From CAVSUZ01 sp963791885 (GTDB taxonomy: Bacteria > Pseudomonadota > Alphaproteobacteria > Acetobacterales > Acetobacteraceae): a DNA stretch of 64,000 nucleotides. The notes under the pieces were generated by a model that was given only the letters and a program-made list of their open reading frames with translations, was not told the DNA's origin and did not search any database. The stretch is from positions 558,001 through 622,000 of the forward strand of contig CAWBUL010000004.1 of assembly GCA_963791885.1 (NCBI GenBank), given 5' to 3'. The position numbers and the translations under genes were made by a program. This document shows, one piece after another, positions 28,743 to 37,780 of this stretch. The first letter of the stretch is position 1. Every line of letters begins with the position of its first letter.

Positions 28743-29142
28743 GTTCGTAGCTCAGGGGCAACCCGTTGTAGCTGATCTGGCGACGGACCCGCCCGCGGAC
28801 ACCGATCACGCGGCCGGTCGGCACCTGGGTGGTTCGACCGGCATTGTATGCTTGCTCCATGCGGGTCGGCGCAGTCTCTACGCCGATCCGGCCGAGAGCT
28901 TCAGCGGCCAGCTCCCGAATACCTTTGGTCAGGGTCGGCTTACCATCAATGAGTGAAGGTCGCGTGCGGGCGTAGATGCCGTATCCTACTTTCATCAGCC
29001 GCCCGTCGCGCACGAGCTCCCGCAGCGCCCGGCCAACCTGGTCGTAGCCGCCCAGATCGTCGAAGTCCGCGCGCAGAAACACATCGCCGCGTTTGCGGTC
29101 GATCCGTTTCAGCAGTCGGGTCTCGAGGGTCTCGGGTTTCAT
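28720..29142 (-). CDS. AbiEi/DUF6088-type antitoxin
   Basis: The 140-aa protein starts MKPETLETRLLKRIDRKRGD and carries a winged helix (FDDLGGYDQVGRALRELVRDG, GRLMKVGYGIYARTRPS) of the AbiEi/DUF6088 antitoxin type, usually an autorepressor. The start at 29142 was chosen over an upstream one because it follows the promoter at 29163-29191 closely. It is the first gene of the pair. Confidence 0.8.
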   Translation of the reverse strand: MKPETLETRLLKRIDRKRGDVFLRADFDDLGGYDQVGRALRELVRDGRLMKVGYGIYARTRPSLIDGKPTLTKGIRELAAEALGRIGVETAPTRMEQAYNAGRTTQVPTGRVIGVRGRVRRQISYNGLPLSYERAGPAPR

Positions 29143-29162
29143 GGGCCACCTTCCACCCTGCC

Positions 29163-29191
29163 AACATACGACATCGATATGCAAAAATCAA
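29163..29191 (-). promoter_or_regulatory. Promoter of the AbiE-type pair
   Basis: On the minus strand TTGATT (29186-29191) and TATGTT (29163-29168) are separated by exactly 17 bases. The spacer and -10 contain the near-palindrome CATATCGATGTCGTATG, a good candidate operator for the antitoxin repressor. The AT-rich region upstream supports promoter activity. Confidence 0.6.
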
Positions 29192-29388
29192 CGTGAAATC
29201 AATATATTACAGATGATCGTTAGTTTTCATGAGGTTAGCCCGGTAGGGGCCCTGCCCTGCCCCTTCCGGCATCGCGAGCTGCCGCGCAAGTCCTCAGAAA
29301 ATTTCCTTGCCCAAATACTCCGGAGAGCGCGAGAGGCTCTCCTCCCGCGGCGGTTGCTTTCGCGGCTCCGTCCCGCCACTCATTGTCT

Positions 29389-30024
29389 ATGTGCAACCGC
29401 TACAGCAACCGCATCTCGTATCGGCAGTATGTCGAGGAGTTCAGCGGAACGCGACTGCCGATCGTGTTTCCGCGACCGGAGTCCGCTCCCAATCTCGAGC
29501 CGCGCGACAACATTTACCCGACCGAGAACGCGCCCGTGCCGCTGCCGGTCGAGGGCGGCCTTGCGCTCCGGGATCTGCGCTGGGGTCTCATCCCCTGGTT
29601 CCACAAGAAGTCGGTGAAGGAGTGGAAGGCGCTCACGACCAACGCGCGCAGCGAGACGATCGCGACGACACCGAGCTTCAAGAGCGCCTTCCCGCGGCGG
29701 CGCTGCCTCATCCCCGTCTCCAACTTCTACGAATGGACCGGTGCGAAGGGCCACAAAACCAAGTGGGATATCCGCGTCGTCGGCAAGGGCTGGTTTTGCT
29801 TCGCCGGCATCTGGGACAAGGCCGAGACCGCCGACGGCGTGATCGAGAGCTACGCCCTGGCGACTATGGCGCCGGAGCCGTAATTCGTGCCGTACCACAA
29901 CCGCCAGCCGCTGATCCTCGAACGGGAGGAATATGCGGCGTGGCTCGATAGCCCTGAAACAGCCGCGGCGTTATTCCATCGCGCAAAGCCAGCGACGTTG
30001 TTGATTGAACAGGCAACTGTTTGA
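29389..30024 (+). pseudogene. SRAP/YedK (HMCES-like) gene with in-frame stop
   Basis: SRAP proteins form a thiazolidine crosslink to abasic sites in single-stranded DNA through Cys2. The ATG at 29389 gives MCNRYSNRISYRQYVEEFSG with Cys2 directly after the start Met, then DLRWGLIPWFHKKS, TTNARSETIATTPSFKSAF and RCLIPVSNFYEWTGAKG. An in-frame TAA at 29881-29883 follows ATMAPEP. Beyond it the same frame continues VPYHNRQPLILEREEYAAWL to TGA at 30024, carrying the conserved HNR. One base change (CAA to TAA) would explain it. Truncation would remove the conserved histidine. Confidence 0.85.
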
Positions 30025-30051
30025 TGTGCTCGTAGCTCTTCGAAATACCCC

Positions 30052-32151
30052 TTATTCACAGGAAGCGGCATGGGCTTGGCGAATCAGAGGGATTGCCGCC
30101 GTGATTGCATCGGCATCACGAATCCTCAACGAAACTCCCCCTTCATGCCGGGCATTGATAAAGAACGTCCGTTGCGCTGCGTCTTGTGCACGGCCTGACG
30201 GGTCGTCGACCTCGTTGAAATCGAGTGCAAGAAGCAAGGTTAAGCTGTACCGCCGAGGCAGCACTTCAAGGAAAAACTCCGGACCGTGGTAACTGACGGA
30301 ATTCAGCTCAGCAAGCTCCAGAACATTGGTATCGAGTGCAAGGATAGGTGCGCGCAGCTTCTCAAACAGGGATCTTGCCTCCTCGCTCATTTTGGTCTTC
30401 TCGACATCCCGCTTGGCCGCCAGGTCCCGCATTTCTAGGTGATTGGCTTCGTCGATCAGGGACTGTGCTACAGACAGCGCAGGCCAGACTTTGATCGCCC
30501 ACTGAGCCAGGGCCTCGGTCCGGGTAGTAATCTCTGCCACCGTCCAGACAGGCTGGTCGCGAACGAACTTGTTCAACCGCACGGAACTGTACGCGAATCC
30601 GCCGGGGATGGTCTTCTTCTCGTCAAATGGCCGATCGGAATACGTGCTATTGTAGCCGGTCAGCGTCAGATTGCCGAGCCGGTGCAACCAGACGCTCTGC
30701 GCTTCCTTCCAATTCTCGCCGAGCATGGACCGCCACTTTGCGGGAAGGCGCTCGTTCTGCGGCATGATGTGCTCGATCGAATAGCCGCTCGTATTGGTCA
30801 TCTCCTTGGTATCGTGGTTCTCCAGCCCTTCCAGCAGTTGGCGGCAAATGCGCAGACCATATAAATCTCTCTCCTTCAATGCCCGCTCGAACTCCCCATC
30901 CGTGGGAAACTTGTAACTCTCGCGCTGACGCGCCAGCGCCACCTTTAGGTCAGTCAGCGGTTGTTCATCGCCGATCTTGTAAGCGAGAGAGGCGAAGATC
31001 TGCCAATAACCTCGCGTCTGGTTGCCGCAGACCGCGCGCCGCAATACGTAGCTTTCGAGTAAAGCGAGCGCATTGAGGAGCTCCTCTTCCGTGAGAGTTC
31101 CCACATGGTCGCAGTATTCGAGCAGACGCATGACCAGGATGGCCGGGACATCGACAAGGTGACGCAGCCTTGCAAGATTGCGCGCCCTGTCACCGATTAC
31201 GCCGCGCCCTAAACTGAAGGCGGCGTAGTACCGAGCGTATCGCAGCATATCAGCCAGGGCGTCTTCGAGACCCCCACTCTTGTCCCTCAGACCAGGGAAG
31301 AATTCCCGGAAGGCGTAGTAAATTTCTGCGGCTTTTTCCTGCTTGCTGGCCTGGGTCTTCAATGCCACATAGTCGCGCGCGAAGGCATCAAAGGTCGATT
31401 CCGACCCTCGAAACAGTTCTTCGATCTTGTTCCAGTAGGTTTCGTAAAGTCTCGTCTGTTCCTTCTCAGGCAATCGCATCAGAATGAAATTCCGAATGAG
31501 ATCGGACTGGCTCAGATCGATGCCCGTGGAATTCAAGCTTTCGAAAATGAGTTGTGGGTCATCGATCTGTCTATCAAGCGCAACATCCACGATTACCAGG
31601 CGACTTATGCCTCGGTAAACCTCGGACGGATTTGCTTCCGATAGCTGCTCCCAAAAAAATTTATAATTCTCCCGAATGCGCTCTGACCCCTCTTCGGGCG
31701 GTTCTTTCCCGTCCAGCAAAGCGCGCAGCGTCATTTGGTCGTGGCGGCGAAGTACCAGCTTTTGCTCGCGGTCCCCTTCTTCCTGCACATTCTTTAGGAA
31801 ATAGGCTTCGATGCGCTTCGCTGTGGGGGCATCCTCACCACCCGTCCAGCCGGTATCTCGGATATGGTCGCGCAGCGCGGCCAAGAGCAGTGTAAGCGTC
31901 GTCAGACGCTGCTGGCCATCGATCAGGAGCCAACGGGTAAATCCTGCCAGACTATCCCCCGTTGCGATGTAGACGATTGACCCAAGAAAGTGACCGTGCT
32001 CACCACCTGTGCGCGCCGCGCGGAGAATGTCGCGCCAAAGCTGGGCGCAATGAGGCTCCGCCTGCCACGTATAGTCGCGCTGAAAAACGGGAATCACAAA
32101 TTGTGATGTGCCGTTGATGATGTTGGTAAATGGGCGATCAATAGCTTTCAT
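30052..32151 (-). CDS. GmrSD-like DUF262/DUF1524 restriction protein
   Basis: An intact ~700-aa protein of the GmrSD family of type IV restriction enzymes, which cut modified phage DNA. The N-terminal DUF262 (ParB/sulfiredoxin-like NTPase) shows PFTNIINGTSQFVIPVFQRD and LIDGQQRLTTLTLLLAALRD. The C-terminal DUF1524 has the HNH-like GYSIEHIMPQNERLPAKW and LGNLTLTGYNSTYSDRPFDE. The start at 32151 (MKAIDRPF) has GAGGAT upstream and is preferred over 32166. It lies between SRAP and umuC in the same direction as umuDC. Confidence 0.88.
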   Translation of the reverse strand: MKAIDRPFTNIINGTSQFVIPVFQRDYTWQAEPHCAQLWRDILRAARTGGEHGHFLGSIVYIATGDSLAGFTRWLLIDGQQRLTTLTLLLAALRDHIRDTGWTGGEDAPTAKRIEAYFLKNVQEEGDREQKLVLRRHDQMTLRALLDGKEPPEEGSERIRENYKFFWEQLSEANPSEVYRGISRLVIVDVALDRQIDDPQLIFESLNSTGIDLSQSDLIRNFILMRLPEKEQTRLYETYWNKIEELFRGSESTFDAFARDYVALKTQASKQEKAAEIYYAFREFFPGLRDKSGGLEDALADMLRYARYYAAFSLGRGVIGDRARNLARLRHLVDVPAILVMRLLEYCDHVGTLTEEELLNALALLESYVLRRAVCGNQTRGYWQIFASLAYKIGDEQPLTDLKVALARQRESYKFPTDGEFERALKERDLYGLRICRQLLEGLENHDTKEMTNTSGYSIEHIMPQNERLPAKWRSMLGENWKEAQSVWLHRLGNLTLTGYNSTYSDRPFDEKKTIPGGFAYSSVRLNKFVRDQPVWTVAEITTRTEALAQWAIKVWPALSVAQSLIDEANHLEMRDLAAKRDVEKTKMSEEARSLFEKLRAPILALDTNVLELAELNSVSYHGPEFFLEVLPRRYSLTLLLALDFNEVDDPSGRAQDAAQRTFFINARHEGGVSLRIRDADAITAAIPLIRQAHAASCE

Positions 32152-32222
32152 GGATATCCTCTGCACACGTCAGTGGATTGCCCGTATTGATGTCCGACGC
32201 GGGCTTCGCCCCACAATTAATA

Positions 32223-33486
32223 TCACACCCGCGGCAGCCCTTCCCAGTCCGTCGTGTAGCAGGGCGACAGCCGATCGCGCTGCATCCTTCCAGGGCTGAC
32301 GGCGGCCGGCAGCAGCGAAGGCGAGCGTGTCGCGGCCGTAGCGTTGGTTCAGCTTATCGAGTGTGCCCATGAGGGTGACGCCACGGGCATCGTCACGCTT
32401 GTCGAACAGGCCTTCCTGCACGCGGCTGGCGGGATGCAGATCGAGCAGCATCACGCCAGCCTTCTTGTAGCGATAGCCGGGGCGCCAGAGGGAAGCGAGG
32501 CCTGCCTGTGCCGCCGTGATGAGTTTCGCGGTGTCGGATGTCGCGACCGGCAGCTGCACCGGCCGCGACGCAAAGTGCTGAGGGTCTTCAGGCTTGAAGC
32601 GGTTGGTCTCGATGAAGACCGCGAGATGGGCGGTGGCAAGGTTCTGGCGGCGCAGTTTCTCGGCCGCACGCGCGGCGTAGCTGGCGACGGCCTCCCGCAT
32701 GTCCGCGAGCGTAGTGATGGCGCGGCCGAAGGAGGGGGAGGCGACGATGCTTTTGCGCGCCGGGATCTGGGGCTCGAGGCCGAGGCAAGACGTGCCGCGC
32801 AGTTCCAGCACCAGTCGTTCCAGCACCACGCCGAGGCGCTCGCGGATGAAACGTGGGTCGGTGCGCTTGAGGGCAAGCGGCGTCATGATGCCGAGCAGTT
32901 CGAGCTTTGCCGCCAGGCGGCCGGCGACGCCCCAGAGATCGGTGAGCTCCATGAGCGCCAGCGCGGCATCCTGCTCGGCTTGGTCGGTGAGCAATCGTAC
33001 GCCGGCATGCTGTGGGTTTTTCTTGGCGATGTGATTGGCGACCTTGGCGAGTGTTTTGGTGGGGGCGATGCCGACCGAGACCGGGATGCCGGTCCATTGC
33101 AGCACCGTCGCGCGCAGCGTGCGGGCGTGCTGTTCGAGGCGATCGCCAAAGCCGTCCATGCCGAGAAAGGCCTCGTCGATCGAGTAAATCTCGAGATCAG
33201 GTGCGAATGTGGCCAGCACGTTCATCACCCGCGCGCTCATATCGCCATAGAGCGTGTAATTGCTCGAGCGTACGATGACGCCGTCTTTATCGAAGCATTT
33301 GCGATGCAAGTGCCACGGCGCACCAATGGGGATGCCGAGTGCCTTCGCCTCGTTGCTGCGCGCGATCACGCAGCCATCATTGTTCGAGAGCACGACCACG
33401 GAACGGCCGCGCAGTTCGGGCTGAAACACGCGCTCGCAGGACACATAGAAATTGTTGCAATCGACCAGGGCGAAGGGGCCGCCCAT
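32223..33486 (-). pseudogene. umuC: DNA polymerase V subunit UmuC, late frameshift
   Basis: A Y-family translesion polymerase catalytic subunit. Palm motifs are ALVDCNNFYVSCERVFQPEL (first Asp) and LEIYSIDEAFLGMDG (catalytic DE). HhH is near LTDLWGVAGRLAAKL. Little-finger residues run to GRDTLAFAAAGRRQPWK. Near 32284-32290 the frame changes: the expected ending (MQRDRLSPCYTTDWEGLPRV, TGA at 32223) lies one base away. Only the last 20 or so residues, which include the beta-clamp region, are affected. It may be a base-calling error. It starts two bases after the umuD stop. Confidence 0.87.
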
Positions 33487-33488
33487 GG

Positions 33489-34049
33489 CTACAGCATGCG
33501 AATGCTGCGGGTGATGACGCCCCACACTTCGAACGATGATGACGCGGTCACCGCCGTATCAGCGAAGGCCGGGTTCTCGGCTTGCAGCCAGATAGCACCT
33601 CTCTTCTTCCGGTAGCGCTTGACGGTGAAAGCGCCGTCGACGAGGGCCAACACGATGCTGCCATTGACCGGCTCGCGTGCCCGATCAACGACGGCGACAT
33701 CGCCCGGGAAGATGCCGGCGCCGGTCATGCTCTCGCCCTGGATGCGAATGGCGAAGGTAGCGGCGGGATGCTCGATGAGCAGCTCGTTGAAATCCAGCAG
33801 CCGGTCGACATAGTCCTCGGCCGGCGACGGAAGTCCGCATGCGACCGGCCAGGCCATCATCGGCACGCGCAGCGCCGAACGTCCCTCGACGGTGAGAAAT
33901 GCCGCAACCTCCTGTCCCGTCGCCCGGCTCGAGGCCAGCGCGCGCGCCTGATCGGCCAGCGGCGCCGGCAGACGCACGACCTTGGTTGGCACTCCCGGCC
34001 GGCGGGCCGCCTCTGCCCTGCGCCCGCCATGCCGATTTCTTGGGATCAT
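33489..34049 (-). CDS. umuD: UmuD-like S24 peptidase, SOS mutagenesis subunit
   Basis: A 186-aa LexA/UmuD-type protein. A basic N-terminus with VVRLPAPLADQARALA is followed by a self-cleavage region around VACGLPSPAEDYVDRLLDF (Cys-Gly) and the S24 peptidase domain with FAIRIQGESMTGAGIFPGD (nucleophile Ser) and LALVDGAFTVKRYRKK (general-base Lys). It starts an operon with umuC, so it would feed polymerase V in the SOS response. The N-terminal extension is longer than in E. coli UmuD. Confidence 0.87.
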   Translation of the reverse strand: MIPRNRHGGRRAEAARRPGVPTKVVRLPAPLADQARALASSRATGQEVAAFLTVEGRSALRVPMMAWPVACGLPSPAEDYVDRLLDFNELLIEHPAATFAIRIQGESMTGAGIFPGDVAVVDRAREPVNGSIVLALVDGAFTVKRYRKKRGAIWLQAENPAFADTAVTASSSFEVWGVITRSIRML

Positions 34050-34063
34050 GCGTGCCTCTTGAT

Positions 34064-34076
34064 TGTTGTTACAACA
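34064..34076. promoter_or_regulatory. Palindromic operator candidate before umuDC
   Basis: TGTTGTTACAACA (34064-34076) is a palindrome apart from its central base and lies 15 bases upstream of the umuD start. The position suits a repressor site of LexA or UmuD-regulated type, but it is not a textbook alphaproteobacterial LexA box. Confidence 0.4.
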
Positions 34077-34099
34077 TTCAACAGCCGAGTGGCAGAGTC

Positions 34100-34496
34100 C
34101 GGCGGAATCATGGACCGAGCCGAATTCAGCAGTGGATGAGCGGGTTACGGGTAAGGCCGGGCGTGTCCCCGCCAGCGCGGTGACCGCGCTCTAGGCTGGG
34201 CCCCGAGCCGCGTCCTGGAACGGGGATCGCGTCTCGGCCCGCAGTCGGGTGACGATCGCTCACGCAGCTCACGCGGCCGCTGACGCGGCCTGTGGGGCGC
34301 CGAGTGGCGTTGCCCCTTCTCTCCCCAAAACAGGCTTCCGCTCACAACGGCAGACGAATTTTCCCCTGAAGGGCGGGTCAATTTCGTTGCGTTGTGGGTC
34401 CTCGCGAAACCTGTTTTCCCCCTCCAATCTCCACCGCTCTCGCGGCTCCGGGAAGCAGCAGGCGCTGCTTCGCAATCCAACGAAAGGGACCGGGAC
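34100..34496. other. Non-coding 400-bp upstream of ardC remnant
   Basis: No gene is supported. The stretch contains many short GC-rich inverted repeats (for example around 34280, CGCGGCC-type palindromes) and a purine-rich lead-in to the ardC start with AAAGGGACCGGGAC. It probably holds the upstream control region of that gene. Confidence 0.4.
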
Positions 34497-35095
34497 ATGA
34501 CAGAGAGGATCCGCGACGTTTACAGCCGTATCACCAGCAAGATCATCGCTGACCTCGAACAGGGCGTACGCCCATGGATGAAGTCATGGAACGCCGAACA
34601 TGCAGCCGGCCGCGTCGCCAGGAACTCATCCCCTATGAGGGCATAATGTCTTGGTGCTGTGGTCGGCAGCCGTGACTAAGGGTTATGCCTGCCCCTTCCG
34701 GCCCACCTTCCGGCAGGCGCTCGAGCTCGGCGGCCATGTAGAGAAAGGCGAGAGCAGCGAACCGGTCGTATTCGCGAGTTCCATCACCCGCACCGAGACG
34801 GCGCCAAGGGTAAGGCGCAGGTCATCCGTCATGACGGAACTCGTACCTATTACGCCGAATATCCGGATTACGTACAGATGCCGCCCTTTGAGACATTCGG
34901 CGATCTTGAGAGCTACGCCACCACGCTCGGCCATTAATTCGTATAATGCGCGTGCTGGGACCGAGCGCCCGGCCCGCGATCTTGGCCGGGTGCGCTGGGG
35001 CGACGAAGGTTATGCCAAGAGGAATTGGCCGCCGAACGCGGCAATGCTTTCCACTGCGCGGATCTCGAGAGCCTGGATACCCGGCGGCCCGAGAC
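34497..35095 (+). pseudogene. ardC: ArdC-like antirestriction/ssDNA-binding protein, decayed
   Basis: ATG 34497 opens MTERIRDVYSRITSKIIADL and continues LEQGVRPWMKSWNAEHAAGR, the N-terminal ssDNA-binding domain of ArdC. The frame is then lost. The rest of the protein appears in pieces: VLWSAAVTKGYACPF, ALELGGHVEKGESSEPVVF, then DGTRTYYAEYPDYVQMPPFE and YATTLGH with an in-frame stop, followed by faint ArdC-like text (RWGDEGYAKEEL-like, CADLE). The metallopeptidase-like domain is not functional. ArdC is a common cargo of plasmids and conjugative islands. Confidence 0.75.
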
Positions 35096-35120
35096 TAAGC
35101 TAGGCCAGCATAGGCCCGTT

Positions 35121-35140
35121 TTACCCAGGTGTTACCCAGA
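35121..35140. repeat. Arm-type repeat of an earlier element
   Basis: TTACCCAGGTGTTACCCAGA contains two copies of a TTACCCAG unit in tandem. It lies 65 bases left of the att core at 35206. The paired repeat at 47721-47742 also lies 65 bases left of its att core. Its sequence is similar but not identical to the arm repeats of the element at 35206-47857. Confidence 0.65.
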
Positions 35141-35205
35141 CAAAAATGCGGGGGCTAGGCGGGCCTGCGATTGATCGTAATATCAATATGTTGACTGGAG
35201 CGGGC

Positions 35206-35255
35206 GAAGGGATTCGAACCCTCGACCCCAACCTTGGCAAGGTTGAGCATATCAT
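35206..35255 (-). repeat. attL: 50-bp copy of the tRNA-Gly 3' end
   Basis: Fifty bases are identical to 47808-47857, the 3' part of tRNA-Gly(GCC) from the CCA end through the anticodon stem. Identity stops at both edges. The remaining 5' part of the tRNA is absent, so this is a crossover copy left by integration rather than a tRNA gene. Confidence 0.93.
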
Positions 35256-35368
35256 ATTCGGGGGTATCCCACAGTATCCCAGAGCCCCATTAAACTGTTG
35301 ATTTATAACAATTTATCTTGACGACCTATCCCACGTCCCGCTAGGCTATGTCAAGATTTTCCGCTCGC

Positions 35369-35391
35369 GGTGTTGACCAGGTGTTGACCAG
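35369..35391. repeat. Integrase arm-type repeat, left
   Basis: Two tandem copies of GGTGTTGACCA form this site, 46 bases before the integrase start. The same pair recurs at 47721-47742 with 22 identical bases. Arm sites of this type bind the N-terminal domain of tyrosine integrases. Confidence 0.8.
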
Positions 35392-35436
35392 CGCCCGACG
35401 GGTAGGGCCGGACGGCGGATAGGTTGGAGACGAGCA

Positions 35437-36888
35437 ATGGCGAAGCGCATAGGAGTCCTTCTGACAAAACGGTCGGTAGACGCCGCAGCCAAAAAGGAGA
35501 AGCGCTACTACGTCTGGGATAGTGCGCTGCCGGGCTTCGGCATCCGGATCGAGACGAGCGGCGCCAAGACTTTCATCGTCCGATATCGGGCCGAGGGCGG
35601 CGGTCGCACGGCCGCCCAGCGCTTCATCACTGTCGGGCGGTACGGCACTCTGACCGCCGAAGCCGCACGCAAGCAGGCTAAGGTGCTTCTGGGTGGCGTC
35701 GCTAAGGGCGAGGACCCCGCGGACGAGCGTCGGGCGAAGCGCGCCGAAATGAGGATGAGCGGCCTGATCGACCTGTATGACGAGGAGGGCTGCGTCGTTC
35801 AACGCGGCAAACGGCAGGGCGTGCCGATGAAGCCGCTCACCAAGCAATTCACGATGGCTCGGCTGCGCAACCATGTCGTGCCGCTCCTCGGCCACAAGCG
35901 GGTCACCGAGATCAACGCCGGCGATATCGAGCGCTTCGTTCGCGACGTCGCGGCCGGCAAGACCGCGCGCGACGAAAAAGTCGGGCCCCGCAAGCGCATC
36001 ATCGTCCGTGGCGGCGAAGGCATTGCGAGGAAGGTCGTCCGGGATCTATCCGCGGTTTTCAGCTTCGCTGCGCGGAGCGAGATCGTCTCGCGCAACCCCT
36101 GCGAGACCGCCGCCGTGCGGAAGACGGACAATCAGCGGGAGCGGTTCCTGACACTTGAAGAGGTCTCCCAGTTGGGCGCCGCGCTTGACGAGCTGGAGCA
36201 GGAAGGGGCCAATCCGAAGGCACTGAACATCGCGCGCCTGTGGGCGCTTACGGGATGCCGGCGCAACGAGATCGCGGCTCTGAAGTGGCCCGAACTAAAT
36301 CTGGACGACGGCCTGCTGGAGCTCGATGACAGCAAGACTGGGAAGTCGATCCGCCCCCTGGGTGCAGCCGCCATCGCGCTTTTGCGAAGCATCGACAGGC
36401 AGGAAAACGTCGAGTTCGTGTTCCCGGCCGAACGCGGAGTCGGGCACTACCAGGGCATGAAGAGCGTGTGGAAGAAGGCCATTGAAAAGGCGAAGCTCGA
36501 AGCCGTCACCCCGCATACGTTGCGGCACACGATGGGCTCTACCTCGACGTCCACAGGCGAAGCACTTGCGCTCACCGGCGCGATCCTTGGCCATTCGAAT
36601 CCGCGATCGACCGCCATCTATGCCCACGTCCAAACCGATCCATCGCGCCGGGCGGCCAATCGGGTCACCAAGAAGATCGCCGCTGCTCTCGCCGGGAAAC
36701 CCGCCAACGACCGACCACGAAAAGGGGACACGCGCCGACGTGGGACAGAGGGTGACGCCGACCTGTTGCGCCTACTTGCCCAGCGCCTTGCCGACGACGG
36801 GCCGGAGGCCGCCCGCCTCCGCGAGGCGATCGGCCAGACCGTCGGTCACGAGTCGCCCAAGGACCACCGCCTTGAGACCGCCAAATGA
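35437..36888 (+). CDS. int: Tyrosine recombinase/integrase (DUF4102 type)
   Basis: The 483-aa integrase has the DUF4102 arm-binding domain of P4-type island integrases (AAKKEKRYYVWDSALPGFGI, TFIVRYRAEGGG, FITVGRYGTLTAEAARKQAK), a core-binding helical domain (about residues 110-190), and a catalytic domain. Catalytic residues are visible: Arg in WALTGCRRNEIAALKW, His-x-x-Arg in TPHTLRHTMGS, His in ILGHSNPRSTAIYAH, and the Tyr in TAIYAHV. The ATG at 35437 follows GAGACGAGC. It probably catalyses integration into tRNA-Gly. Confidence 0.93.
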   Translation: MAKRIGVLLTKRSVDAAAKKEKRYYVWDSALPGFGIRIETSGAKTFIVRYRAEGGGRTAAQRFITVGRYGTLTAEAARKQAKVLLGGVAKGEDPADERRAKRAEMRMSGLIDLYDEEGCVVQRGKRQGVPMKPLTKQFTMARLRNHVVPLLGHKRVTEINAGDIERFVRDVAAGKTARDEKVGPRKRIIVRGGEGIARKVVRDLSAVFSFAARSEIVSRNPCETAAVRKTDNQRERFLTLEEVSQLGAALDELEQEGANPKALNIARLWALTGCRRNEIAALKWPELNLDDGLLELDDSKTGKSIRPLGAAAIALLRSIDRQENVEFVFPAERGVGHYQGMKSVWKKAIEKAKLEAVTPHTLRHTMGSTSTSTGEALALTGAILGHSNPRSTAIYAHVQTDPSRRAANRVTKKIAAALAGKPANDRPRKGDTRRRGTEGDADLLRLLAQRLADDGPEAARLREAIGQTVGHESPKDHRLETAK

Positions 36889-36950
36889 CCCTCGCGAGCG
36901 ACCACGCACCTCTGTCTCCCTTGACGCACTATAGCTTCCAGGCTATATAG

Positions 36951-37319
36951 ATGCCGTGGATCGTCGAATTTCATGACGAGTTCGAGCCGGAATTCCTGGC
37001 CTTCGAACCGGCGGTCCAGGATGCCTTGCTCGCGGTTGCCAAGCTGCTGGCCGAGTTTGGTCCGCAGCTAGGTCGGCCGTTTGCCGATACGCTCAATGGC
37101 TCGGAATACGCCAATATGAAGGAACTGCGGTTTGAGGCTTTGGATGGCGAGTGGCGTGCGGCCTTTGCATTCGATCCGCATCGGCAAGCTGTTCTGCTGG
37201 TCGCCGGGGATAAGTCGGGCGGGAGTCAGAGGCGCTTCTATAAGCGGCTGATCGCAAAAGCGGACAAGCGGCTTTCTGCACATCTGGGTCGCCTGAAAGC
37301 CAGAAAAAAGGAGAAGTAA
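36951..37319 (+). CDS. RelE/HigB-type toxin
   Basis: The 122-aa protein MPWIVEFHDEFEPEFLAFEP has the RelE/HigB ribonuclease-toxin fold: a helix pair (AVQDALLAVAKLLAEFGPQL), LNGSEYANMKELRFEALDGE and WRAAFAFDPHRQAVLLVAGDK, ending with a lysine-rich tail. The family cuts mRNA on the ribosome. It lies one base before the antitoxin gene, the toxin-first order of HigBA pairs. It stabilises the element. Confidence 0.87.
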   Translation: MPWIVEFHDEFEPEFLAFEPAVQDALLAVAKLLAEFGPQLGRPFADTLNGSEYANMKELRFEALDGEWRAAFAFDPHRQAVLLVAGDKSGGSQRRFYKRLIAKADKRLSAHLGRLKARKKEK

Positions 37320-37320
37320 G

Positions 37321-37692
37321 GTGGGCCGCACTCTTGACCAGGTCATCGCGGAGCTTCCATCCGAGCGGCGCGAGCGAGTGGAAGCGCGCTATCAGGAGTT
37401 GAAGCACGAGGTCGAGGGCTTGCGCGAACTCCGGGAAATCACGGGCAAGGCGCAGCTCGAGATTGCAGCTGCGCTAAACATTAAGCAGCCCTCCGTGTCG
37501 AAGATTGAAAAGCAAACCGACATGTACCTTTCGACTTTGCGCAACTACATCGAGGCGATCGGCGGAGAACTTGAATTGGTGGTGAAGCTGCCTCAGCGAC
37601 CTCCAATCCGATTGCACCAACTTGGCGACGCTGTGGTAGGGACGGGTCACGTCATTGGTAACGATACGAGACGGAAGAGGCGCTCGGCTTGA
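37321..37692 (+). CDS. XRE-type antitoxin
   Basis: A 123-aa helix-turn-helix protein: MGRTLDQVIAELPSERRERV, then the HTH_3 core GKAQLEIAAALNIKQPSVSK and IEKQTDMYLSTLRNYIEAIG, the usual HigA/XRE antitoxin layout. The antitoxin would also repress the pair's promoter. It directly follows the toxin gene. Confidence 0.87.
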   Translation: MGRTLDQVIAELPSERRERVEARYQELKHEVEGLRELREITGKAQLEIAAALNIKQPSVSKIEKQTDMYLSTLRNYIEAIGGELELVVKLPQRPPIRLHQLGDAVVGTGHVIGNDTRRKRRSA

Positions 37693-37780
37693 TGCAAAGT
37701 CATCAGGTTCATGGGGGAACGGATAATGGCTCATAGTCGCACAGTCCGGCGCGGCTGGTACCTTTCAACGAGTGTCGCCT

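Noticed and set aside
32344..33615. Long plus-strand frame opposite umuC
   Set aside because: It is a high-GC antisense shadow of umuC with no family signature.
35206..35255. A second tRNA-Gly gene
   Set aside because: Only the 3' 50 bases are present; the D-arm and 5' acceptor strand are missing, so it is an att copy.
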